Assembly (NCBI GenBank): GCA_019925795.1
Contig: CM034313.1
Location: forward strand, 84,537,663-84,601,662
DNA length: 64,000 nt
Reading direction: 5' to 3'
DNA from: Dendrobium chrysotoxum
Lineage: Eukaryota; Streptophyta; Magnoliopsida; Asparagales; Orchidaceae
Positions 35,661-45,300 of this stretch are shown piece by piece (the first letter of the stretch is position 1; each line of letters opens with the position of its first letter). Under the pieces are notes generated by a model that saw nothing but the letters and a program-made list of their open reading frames with translations, did not search any database and was not told where the DNA came from. The translations under genes were made by a program, and so were the position numbers.

Positions 35661-35741
35661 TGCATGCATATGAATGTATCATGTGTAATGCATCCATCGG
35701 CAAACACCCGCACGGGGCCCGACGAGCGTGTTATTGGTACA

Positions 35742-35901
35742 CACGTGACGTCTGGGGATGCTGCGCGGGTCAATAAGTTTGAACATGATCCTCCTAAAGC
35801 AAGAAAATAGGAGTCGACAATGTTCAATCAATAACTATAAAATGTCCCCCAAACACCCGCATGGGCCCCGGCGAGCGTGTTATTGGTACACACGTGACGT
35901 C
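35742..35901. promoter_or_regulatory. Duplicated G-box/C-box (bZIP-type) sites in the LTR
   Basis: CACGTGACGTC occurs at 35742-35752 and 35891-35901, each inside a ~77-bp duplicated unit (ACACCCGCA...GCTGCGCGGGTCAA). It fuses a G-box (CACGTG) with a C-box-like TGACGTC, cores bound by plant bZIP factors including stress-responsive ones. The 3' LTR copies are at 55330-55340 and 55479-55489. Whether they drive LTR transcription is inference. Confidence 0.5.
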
Positions 35902-37315
35902 TAGGGATGCTGCGCGGGTCAACAAGTGAATTCAGATTCGAGCCCGATCCTTCTATTCAGATGAATAGGAGTTGACACGGCTCGAACTATCAAATAAATA
36001 TGCGGTCGCGAGATCGACCGGGATATTTATTTTACATTCATATTAGGCCTTCAAGGCCTATAATCAAAAGAATTCAATAACAAGGGCATAAAGCCCACGA
36101 AACCCGATCCTCTGTCAATCATTAGGCAGAGTCGACAAGGTTCAAAACATAAAAATATGAATGACCCCACACCCCGATGATGGCCGTGTTGAATGAAAAT
36201 ATCAACCGGAGGGGTCCATTTCAAATATCTTAAAGTACCACCCAAATTCCCTACAAAATCCAATCTTCTGAAAAATCCCAAAATTCAAAGATCTTTCCAA
36301 CTCCAGATATTTAAAAATTGAAATCCAACTATCAAACCGCTTAAAAGCGAAATCCATCCATCCTCCGCAACAGTTTGCCGAGGTGGACAAGTTAAAATTT
36401 ACTTCAGCTCGCAAAGAGCTAATGCCTGGTCGAAAATATCACTAGGATCCATTCTCAAATAATCTCTTGCCAGCAAGGACGTGGTACGAGTCCTCTAACC
36501 GGCAGTTTCGCCGTCAAATGGCACTGCAGGATAAACGGTTATGACTCGGGGCCCTCTGAACCAGGTGGTCGCCGCCAAATGGCACCATTATATTATGGTT
36601 ATGGCCAGAGCCCGTATGCTCCCCAATGGCATCAAATCCTTGAGATATGAATCAATAGGATATGATCGATAGGGCACAAAGCCCTCTGTTAGCTAAGGTG
36701 GATTCAAATTTGTCCCCTTAGACAAATATTCCCCCCAGGTCTACAAGGTACCCTTGGACGAAGCAACCCATGGCTGCCGACAAGGATCCTTTTGTCAGGT
36801 TGGGTCGACTACCTCCTCTGACTAAATAGACCAGGGACCCCGATGGCCCGGGACGACGGAACCATGGGATCTTGATCGGGTCTATCATCCATTCCCCCAC
36901 CATCAGCTTTAAGTGCAAGATGGTGCAATTTTCAATTTTAAATATCAAATCTCCAAATCTCCCAATTTTCCAAATTCTCAAATCTTCAAACTTTCAAACC
37001 TTCAACCCATTGCTGCTACTATATGCCAGATCCACGTATCTCTACGCATCTGATTGACGACTAGCCTTAATCGAAAGTTCTCTCTCGTGATTGGGAGGGG
37101 TAATTAACTATAGGGGCTTGCGCCTATAGGAAACCAGAACTCAGATCATAAAGTCCTCGCAAAATGAGGGCGAAATCTCTGGGTAGTGTCTTATCTACTA
37201 TCTCATCTGCCTTCCAAAATTTACCCCGGAACTTATCCCGTTAAAACTCCCCCCTCGAAAACAAAAAAAAAGTCGGGCGGAGGCCGGGGCTGAATTTTCG
37301 GAGCCCACAGATTTC

Positions 37316-37333
37316 TGGCGACTCCACTGGGGA
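37316..37333 (+). other. Primer-binding site, tRNA-Arg type
   Basis: TGGCGACTCCACTGGGGA starts 6 bp after the 5' LTR. This sequence is the one used by Ogre-type elements and fits the complement of the 3' end of a plant tRNA-Arg. Confidence 0.8.
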
Positions 37334-37750
37334 TTGGTTTTTCTTTCCATCTTTGGCTAGTTATCTCAGTACTATCGTAGCAGTCAAATCAACGCAGATT
37401 TAAAATTTTGAATCTCTCAAAATGATCATTCAGTGAATCAAAATTTTGAATCTCTCAAAATGATCATTCAACAAATTCATCGAGATAACATGTTTAGCAG
37501 GATTTATATATTTATTTTATTTGCTTGCTAACGTTATCTGCTTTATTTTTATCTTCTGTTCTGTGCAAGTCTCTGCATTTTGAAAGTGTGGGGTGATGTA
37601 TCAGATTCTGATTACTAACCCTCACCTTTCATTCATGCAGATGGATCTACAGAATCCTTCTGTTATTTGTTCTGCGTAATTTCTGTAACTGAAAGTGCGG
37701 GGTGATGTATCAAATTTTGATTACTAACCCCTGCCTTTCATTTGTGCAGA
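37334..37750 (+). other. Leader with tandem duplications and duplicated splice acceptor
   Basis: A 38-bp unit (AAAATTTTGAATCTCTCAAA...) is duplicated at 37402-37476. A second duplication, 37582-37640 and 37691-37749, spans exactly 59 bases each. It holds GGTGATGTATCA, TACTAAC (37613, 37722), a pyrimidine tract and TGCAG, i.e. branch point plus 3' splice site. The first copy is followed by a 12-codon frame (MDLQNPSVICSA, stop at 37677), the second by the gag start (MEMQD). Confidence 0.7.
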
Positions 37751-40700
37751 ATGGAAATGCAGGACACCCCGATTACCGTCCATCTGGGACGAGGAGCCAG
37801 GATCCAGCTGGCGAACACTGTCATCAATACTGGAAATACTGGAGCCACAATTCACTTTGGTGGGCTTGAATTCTCAGCAGCTACTGCAAGAGCTGCAGCC
37901 GTTCCTGTATATGGCATAAATTCTGAAGAGCCTCCTGCGAGGTCTCATTCTACAAAGACGCATCTGCCAGTGCTGCGAGCTACTACCAGGGATGTTGCCC
38001 AAGGAAGAGTCTCGGTGTTTGAAAGATTGTCTCAGCCTGAAATCCTGAATTCCAAAAGGGTTGTTGATGGAAGAAAAATTTCAGTGGTGACTGCAAACAC
38101 CACCGCCTTGCCCAAAGAGCCTGTTGCATTTGGGAAGTATGATGCTGAAGCTTCCTCATCTGGAGGAAAGCTCACTCGAAGGCAGAGGAGAAAGAGAAAC
38201 GCAGAGCTGCGTGCTCAACAGCTGCCAGTACCGGTCCATCCCTCCAACCTGCCAGCACGAGAGCTAGAGACTGATGTCCCAACACGAAACAGGTTCGCTA
38301 ACCTGAGGTGGGTGAGGAGAAATAGCTCTACTGGAGAGCTAAAACGATCTTTTTGGGAGCGCCAACCAGAAGCCTCGACTCCTCAGAAGATAAGAGAACC
38401 CGAATGTCTATCTGCCCGAGTGCATCGAGTACTGAAGACAGTCAAGGATAAGGGTCTGATGAAGAAGAAATTTCAGAGGCCACCATTTATTGAGACAAGG
38501 AGGACCCCTCCCAGAGACAGGTTATCATCTGTTGTGATAGCAGAAAGAAGAGGACAACGACAACACGTTCCACGGGAAGCACATCGGGGTGTGACACTTG
38601 GACCTCGTGTCCAGGAATCCACTGCCGAAAGGGCCCAGTGGAAAGGCAAGCAAGTCTGGAGGCCGAAGCCTCGAAAGGAGAAGATGATTGAAGAAATAGA
38701 AATTCCAGGCGTGACATCCGGAGTAGTTTCCCGGAAATCCGCCCCTGCCAATCGAAATAATCAGAGATGGGTCCAAAAGAAGACCCATAATGATAGATAT
38801 AATGATGGTCGACACCTTGGAAAGTCTTCCAAGGGGTCCCTCCATTCACCTACCCCGGCTAAAGGGGAAGTCTACTTTGATCGTAGTCCACGAATCGAAG
38901 AAGTACTCATCCCAGACCAGGAACCAGAAATCCAGTGGCGACGCCGCTCGGAAATTCAGGTACAAGAGGAAGGATCTGAAGGAGAATATGATGGAGATAC
39001 TATGGAAATCGAGGTGGTCCACATGGTAAGCCACGTTGATGAAGCCTACTATGAGGATGGCGAAGATGATGATAATCAACAGCCGCCAGTTAGACAAGTA
39101 TACCGACGTCGCTATAAGGCTGGATCTGTGACGAACAGAAGTGTTCGCTCCTCTGAAGAAGGGGAAGAAGAAGTTGAAGAGAATCCTTTCTCCGCCGAAA
39201 CCATCACTCTTGCAGAGATGAGAAGGCAAGTGAGGCGACAAATGCGAGCAAAGGACAAAGAAATCTCTCAATTAAATGAAAAAATGTCTGAGATGATGAC
39301 GCAGATGACAACGATGATGGAGATGATGCAGAAGGTCACTTCTGTAGGCCCTACACCAGTTCAACCCATCAACCAAGCCGTAGGTAGTGCTCCAGCAAAT
39401 CCGCCCCAAGCCTCAGGAGTGAAAGGCGTGCCTGAAGGTGGTAATGAAGCCAACGACAATGCCCGCCAACGCACTCCACAAAATGTGGCGAGTGTATCTG
39501 AACCTGTGACGCCAGCACAGTTGGAGGGTTTAATTAGTGAGAAAATTAAAGCCATCATAGCTGCTGAACAAGCAGAGAAGCTAGTGGGAAAAGGTCGCCC
39601 GTACCCAGCGGAGTACGACCAGGTACCGTATCCAAAAGGATATTCCGTACCAAAGTTCTACACTTTCGATGGAAACAAAAATCCCAGACAGCATCTGGCA
39701 CAGTTTAAAGCTACCTGTGGGAATACGGGAGGAAATGATGCTTTATTATTCCGGCAATTTGTCAGTAGCTTGACTGGAACTGCTTTTGAGTGGTACGCCG
39801 AACTACCGAATGATTCTTTAAAGACATTCGCGGAATTAGAAGCTTCATTCGTAAAAAGGTTCGCCAGTGCGACGGAGAAAACCACCATCGCTGATCTCGC
39901 CTTAGATAAAAGGAGAAAGGATGAGTCAGTAACGAAATACATAACACGCTGGCGTAATCTCAGCATGAAGTGTGAACAGCAGCTAGAAGAAGAGCATGCA
40001 GTTCAATTATTAATGGGGAACATTGATGATAAGATGCAACCCTTCTTATGTATGGCTTCCATCACTACCTTCCAAGATTTACTAGACAGGGTGGCAAAAT
40101 TTGAAAAGTTAAGCTTGTCAAAATCAGAAAATTTCCCCGATAAGCCTAAAAAGGCCAAAGCACCCGAGGCCAGGAAATTTGAAGCTTATTCCACATTCCC
40201 TTCCAGGCCTGATAAGAGAAGACAGGTGGAATATGCTGTTGACAAAGGTAAATGGGCAATATACAATGCAGATAAGGGAAAGCAGCCAATGCAATACGGA
40301 GATAAACCAAAACAGGCTTACAATCCTAATCCTCAACCAAAATTAGTGCTTGGTGGAAATGATAAACCCCGAACCTTTCAGGGTGGAGGAGAGCGTCCAA
40401 GACAAGCAGTGGGAACTGGTGACAGAACGTTCCCATCCCTCAAGGAGAAGATGAATAAAGAATATTCGTTCAAGAGGGAAAGCGTTGCTAAGCTATTTCG
40501 ACAGGCACTCAAAGCTGGTTTAGAGCTACCAGAATGTAAAAGACCTGAAGAGTCCAAGCATAGTAGTGACCCAAATTATTGCCCTTATCACCGGGTAATT
40601 AGCCACCCAATTGAAGACTGCTATGTCTTTAAAGATTGGTTGGAAAAGAAGTACAAAATGGGGGAGTTGACATTATCAGATAATGTGTTAATTCATCCCA

Positions 40701-42319
40701 AGAAGGAATCCACTCGGGTGGTCACGTCCTCTTCCGTACCCCCGCCTAAAGAAACGACAAAAGAATCTATTCAAGAAGAACAATGGGAGACTGTTGTCTC
40801 CAAGAAGACAACCAAAATGTTAAAACAGCTAGAAGGAATCCCAGGTGTCAAGTGGAAGTCTCCTACTGAGCCGGTACTAAATTTGGAGTGGTTGCCTGTG
40901 CCACATGCATCCACATCTAAACAACCTGGCCAAGCTAACTCGTCAAGGTCTAGTGAGACTAAATCAAAGTCTTCAAAAAGGAAAGCCAAATCAAAGAGGC
41001 CTAAAGAGAAGAAGACTGCAACTCAAAAGACCATTGATAGTTTGGGCGAATATTATCAAACTGTTAGGAAGCCTATTACGCTTGGCGACTTCATGACAAA
41101 GCTTAATATAGATGAAAAGGAAGAAGAAACGGATGAAGAATCACTTCCTACAGAAATATGCCGGACTATCTCGGTGACATCAGCAATATCAGGAAGGGAG
41201 AAATATGCTGAAGAAGCGGCCCCTGAGTCCTGCCTGATGGCATCGACAATGGATTATAGTTCAGAAGATGATCTGTACTTTCCAGATGAAGATGATTCAG
41301 ATCATAACATAGCGTCGCAAATGGAACAAGTGAAACTGGGGGATGAGTCTGAGTCTACAGGTAAATCTCCAGACACGACAATGGCCAACTCCGAAGAGAA
41401 TACTTCATTGAATAAGTCTGAATCAGATGAGGTAGCCCAGGTGCAGTTGAGAAGTGGCAAAGTGTTGCCACCTCCACCAAAGAAGGGGGTCCCTAACAAA
41501 GACAAGGGGAAGAACATAGTTATCAACGAAGATATTATCACTGAAGATCCTAAGAAGAAAAAGGCTTTAACCAAGGGGATAGATTACAATATCTTATCCC
41601 ATCTAAGGAAGATCCCAGCACAACTCAGCATATATGACGCTCTCATAATGTCTAAAGACCTTCGGGAGACTCTGATTCAGGCCCTCAAGGATCCTGAAAG
41701 ATATGAGGCGTATTTTGCTGAGCGTAATCTAACGGAGGTGTTACAAGCTCGGAACGAGCCAATAATCACTTTCACTGAAGACGATATGATGCTTGGAACA
41801 GCAGATCATAATCGCCCCCTGTACGTTACGGCAGAAAGCGACAACATGGTGATCAGTCGAATTTTGATTGATCCTGGGTCCTCCGTAAATCTCATAAGCT
41901 TGAAGGCATTAAGATCACTTTGCCTTGATGTGCAACACCTCGAACCAGAGAAATTAATGGTGCACGGCTTCAATGAGAAAGGGCAAAAGACTCTGGGATC
42001 ATTTACGCTTTCTCTCATATTTGGAGAACTTCATACAGATGCTAAATTTCATGTGATTGATGCAGACACCTCATTTAAGGCGCTTTTAGGTCGCCCGTGG
42101 TTACATGAGTATGGTATTGTTCCATCAACACTTCATCAATGTATGAAATACCTCAGGGATGGGGAAGAATTCCGGATTTCCGGCGATATCCAACCATTTG
42201 CAGTTCATGAAGTAACGATGTATGAAGATGCCAGATACTTCATGCCAAAGAAGCTAAGGCCATCGAGCTCTCTTGAGGCCCAGGCATCAAACCCAGATAT
42301 CACAAAGCAACCTAAATGA
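37751..42319 (+). CDS. Ogre-like gag-protease polyprotein
   Basis: About 1522 residues from ATG 37751, two bases after a strong splice acceptor, to TGA 42317. Residues 1 to ~630 form a long N-terminal extension of unknown function. It is basic at first, then acidic around 400-470, and has a coiled-coil-like MRRQVRRQMRAKDKEISQLN segment near 500-545. The gag core follows at ~630-790 (YSVPKFYTFDGNKNPRQHL, then GTAFEWYAELP). A CHHC-type knuckle, CPYHRVISHPIEDC, lies near 945. Lys/Ser-rich and acidic linkers lead to the aspartic protease near 1370 with LIDPGSSVNLI and LLGRPWLH. Gag forms the particle and the protease cuts the polyprotein. The frame continues open after the TGA into pol. The N-terminal extension may correspond to the separate ORF1 of other Ogre elements. 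Confidence 0.88.
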   Translation: MEMQDTPITVHLGRGARIQLANTVINTGNTGATIHFGGLEFSAATARAAAVPVYGINSEEPPARSHSTKTHLPVLRATTRDVAQGRVSVFERLSQPEILNSKRVVDGRKISVVTANTTALPKEPVAFGKYDAEASSSGGKLTRRQRRKRNAELRAQQLPVPVHPSNLPARELETDVPTRNRFANLRWVRRNSSTGELKRSFWERQPEASTPQKIREPECLSARVHRVLKTVKDKGLMKKKFQRPPFIETRRTPPRDRLSSVVIAERRGQRQHVPREAHRGVTLGPRVQESTAERAQWKGKQVWRPKPRKEKMIEEIEIPGVTSGVVSRKSAPANRNNQRWVQKKTHNDRYNDGRHLGKSSKGSLHSPTPAKGEVYFDRSPRIEEVLIPDQEPEIQWRRRSEIQVQEEGSEGEYDGDTMEIEVVHMVSHVDEAYYEDGEDDDNQQPPVRQVYRRRYKAGSVTNRSVRSSEEGEEEVEENPFSAETITLAEMRRQVRRQMRAKDKEISQLNEKMSEMMTQMTTMMEMMQKVTSVGPTPVQPINQAVGSAPANPPQASGVKGVPEGGNEANDNARQRTPQNVASVSEPVTPAQLEGLISEKIKAIIAAEQAEKLVGKGRPYPAEYDQVPYPKGYSVPKFYTFDGNKNPRQHLAQFKATCGNTGGNDALLFRQFVSSLTGTAFEWYAELPNDSLKTFAELEASFVKRFASATEKTTIADLALDKRRKDESVTKYITRWRNLSMKCEQQLEEEHAVQLLMGNIDDKMQPFLCMASITTFQDLLDRVAKFEKLSLSKSENFPDKPKKAKAPEARKFEAYSTFPSRPDKRRQVEYAVDKGKWAIYNADKGKQPMQYGDKPKQAYNPNPQPKLVLGGNDKPRTFQGGGERPRQAVGTGDRTFPSLKEKMNKEYSFKRESVAKLFRQALKAGLELPECKRPEESKHSSDPNYCPYHRVISHPIEDCYVFKDWLEKKYKMGELTLSDNVLIHPKKESTRVVTSSSVPPPKETTKESIQEEQWETVVSKKTTKMLKQLEGIPGVKWKSPTEPVLNLEWLPVPHASTSKQPGQANSSRSSETKSKSSKRKAKSKRPKEKKTATQKTIDSLGEYYQTVRKPITLGDFMTKLNIDEKEEETDEESLPTEICRTISVTSAISGREKYAEEAAPESCLMASTMDYSSEDDLYFPDEDDSDHNIASQMEQVKLGDESESTGKSPDTTMANSEENTSLNKSESDEVAQVQLRSGKVLPPPPKKGVPNKDKGKNIVINEDIITEDPKKKKALTKGIDYNILSHLRKIPAQLSIYDALIMSKDLRETLIQALKDPERYEAYFAERNLTEVLQARNEPIITFTEDDMMLGTADHNRPLYVTAESDNMVISRILIDPGSSVNLISLKALRSLCLDVQHLEPEKLMVHGFNEKGQKTLGSFTLSLIFGELHTDAKFHVIDADTSFKALLGRPWLHEYGIVPSTLHQCMKYLRDGEEFRISGDIQPFAVHEVTMYEDARYFMPKKLRPSSSLEAQASNPDITKQPK
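42317..42319 (+). other. Single in-frame TGA between protease and RT
   Basis: Gag-protease and pol share one reading frame; only this TGA (context CCTAAATGAGAAG) separates them. Reading on gives EVKKKQEGRKKAAS with no stop to the end of integrase. There is no in-frame ATG until 42539. A CGA to TGA change by methyl-CpG deamination, stop-codon readthrough, or splicing out of the stop could each explain it. Confidence 0.8.
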
Positions 42320-45300
42320 GAAGTTAAGAAAAAGCAAGAGGGGAGAAAGAAGGCAGCGTCGATCCTTCCCAAAGCTACGACCATTCCTAAGGAAAGGAAA
42401 CGTGTGCCCCATTTGGGGAGTGATACAGATGAAAGTGATGTCACCCCTACCAAATCCCAGAAGGCATGCCGATCAAAGGCCAAATGGAGTAGAGAAATCG
42501 CATATTCAAATGATGATTATGACTACGACTCTATCTATATGAATACGGTGCAGGAAATATTCTCCAGAAGAATAGGCAACCTGTCAATTTCAGATAGTGT
42601 ACTCGTAGTCACGCGTATCCCCCTACAACACTTCAGAGAAATCATTCCGCGAGAAGTGCATAAAGTCGAGGAGCTCATAACATTTTATGTACCTCCCCCT
42701 AGAAAAAGGGATGGGCCAGCGAGCCTATTTTATTCGATCGGAAAGCTTGAGGAAGAAGGAAATCATGATTGGTTTCGTAGGCTCATTGATTCCGGGGAGT
42801 TAGTGCCCACAAGATTTCCCAGATTCAATACCAGAAATATTCAAAGAATGCTACGAAAGCAAGGAAGTCTTCGTTCCTCTAAGCAACAAGTTCGTTTCTG
42901 CTTGAGTCTCTGGTATCGAAGAAATCCTCACTCATTACGGAAGAAAGATATTTTTGCAAAAAAGGGCCTTGGGTTCATCGTACGGAAGTACCCCCGAAAG
43001 GAGAACTGCCGAGCAATTTCACATAGAAAAATTGAATCTGATGGTGACAGCGAAGAGGAGGTCTTTGAAATTAATCTTCCAAACGATCAGACCATAGAAG
43101 CCAAGCCTGCACCAGAAGAGTTAGAAGATGGTGGACAGGCGACCACTATGGATGAACTGAAAGAAGTCAATTTAGGGACTGAAGAAGACCCTCGCCCAAC
43201 CCTCATTAGTGCTCTCTTGTCCGAAGTGCAGGTTGAAGAAATAAAAAAGCTCCTCTGTGAATTCAGGGACTGCTTTGCCTGGACATACGCTGAAATGCCC
43301 GGCTTATCCCCTGACGTAGCAGTTCACAGATTAGCCATCAAGTCAGATGCAACACCTGTCAAACAAGCTCCAAGGAGAATGAGACTGGAGATTGAAGAAC
43401 AGGTGATTGCAGAAACAAAGAAGCTCATAGAGGCAGGATTTATTCGTGAAGAAAAGTATGCTGATTGGATAGCAAATATTGTCCCCGTAAAGAAGAAGAA
43501 TGGCCAGATCCGCATCTGTATTGATTTCAGGGACCTTAATAAAGCATGTCCAAAAGATGACTTTTCACTTCCTGTATCAGAATTATTGGTTGACACCACA
43601 TCAAACCATGATATGTTCTCTTTCATGGATGGATCGTCAGGATACAATCAGATCAAGATGGCGCCTGAAGATGAAAAGCATACGTCATTCAGAACGCCCA
43701 TCGGCATTTTCTGCTACACGGTCATGCCCTTCGGCTTGAAGAACGCTGGTGCCACCTACCAACGGGCAATGACCCATATCTTTGATGAATTAATACATCA
43801 GAAGGTCGAATGCTATGTAGACGACTTGGTCGTTAAGAGCATAGATCGAAAGGATCACTTAAATGACCTGAGGGTTGTATTTGAAAGAATCAGGAAGTTC
43901 GATCTAAGGATGAATCCCCTTAAGTGTGCTTTCGGAGTCTCCTCCGGTAAATTTCTTGGCTATGTCGTCCGTCACCGAGGCATAGAAGTTGATCCCAATA
44001 AAATCAAGGCGATTATAGAAATGCCACCGCCTAAAAGCCTCCGTCAACTCCGCTCCTTGCAAGGACAACTGGCTTTCATTCGACGATTCATATCGAATCT
44101 GTCGGGTAGGTGCCAACCATTTTCCAAACTAATGAAGAAGGATGTCCGCTTCAAATGGGATGCAGAATGCCAGGAAGCGTTTGACAGCATCAAGAGATAC
44201 TTGTTAAATCCACCCATTCTCGCAGCTCCAATTCCGGGGAAGCCTCTTATATTGTATACGGCAGCACTAGAAGAGTCCCTCGGAGCATTATTGGCCCAAC
44301 ACAATGAGAAAGGAAAAGAAAATGCACTCTACTATATCAGTCGGAGATTAATCGGAGCAGAAGTACGATATTCTCCAATTGAGAAACATTGTCTGGCGTT
44401 GATCTTCGCAGTCCAGAAGCTCCTCCACTATATGCTCTCCCACAAAATCACCTTGATATCAAAGATCGATCCGCTGAAATTCTTGATGACAAGACCAGCG
44501 TTGACAGGTCGTTTAGCCAGGTGGGCAGTATTGCTCCTGCAATTTGATATCACATATGTCCCACAAAAAGCGGTAAAAGGTCAGGTGTTAGCAGACTTTC
44601 TTGCTGCGCATCCTATCCCTGCCGATTCACCACTCAATGACGATCTGCCTGACGAGCAGATTATGAGCGTCGAAGAAGATGAAATGCTACAAGTGTGGGA
44701 AATGTACTTTGATGGAGCATCATCGATTAAGCGCGCTCGGCCTCCAAATCTGGAAAAAGTTCAAGCTGGAATCGGTCTCATTTTTGTATCACCTGAGGGA
44801 GGCGTAATGAGATTCTCATTTAGCTTAACTGAGCCTCGAACCAATAATGAGGCTGAGTATGAAGCTCTAATTGCAGGACTAGAAATTGCAATCAATGTCG
44901 GAATTCAAAATCTCCAAATATTTGGAGATTCTCAACTCGTTGTAAACCAAGTACTGGGGATTTACAAAATCACCAAGTCTGAGTTGGCCTATTACCATCG
45001 GCGAGTTCTCGAGCTTATGAAGCAAATCCCGATCATTAAATTAGCACGAGTTCCCCGAGCCCAGAATAGTAAAGCCGACTGCCTAGCTAAACTAGCTAAA
45101 GAAATGGCGAATATGGATAATGAATTGCCTATGATGATTATGGTGCACAGTCGGCGGGTCTTAGAGCCAGCACTACTACAACTCCCGCAGGCAGAGGGAA
45201 TATCAGATCCAAGCCAACAGGATGCAACCCCGGTTGATCCTAAACCTCCCCAACCAGTTGATCTTGAAGATCAACTTAAAGAAGATCAAGTTCCTAAAAG

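Larger units (their letters stand above)
31968..37309 (+). repeat. 5' LTR of the Ogre-like element
   Basis: This LTR holds, in order: GC-rich modular repeats around CTGATCGGA/GGATTGGAAGTT (32230-32640), an AT-only block (32735-33095), a possible TATA box and strong splice donor (33090-33181), an array of CGCTCTTGTAGC motifs (33225-33880), six 68-bp repeats (35263-35660) and two bZIP-type boxes (35742, 35891). Open frames within it are short, arise from the repeats and are not supported as genes. Confidence 0.93.

Noticed and set aside
42317..42319. Selenocysteine TGA
   Set aside because: Flowering plants lack the selenocysteine machinery and no insertion element is expected.
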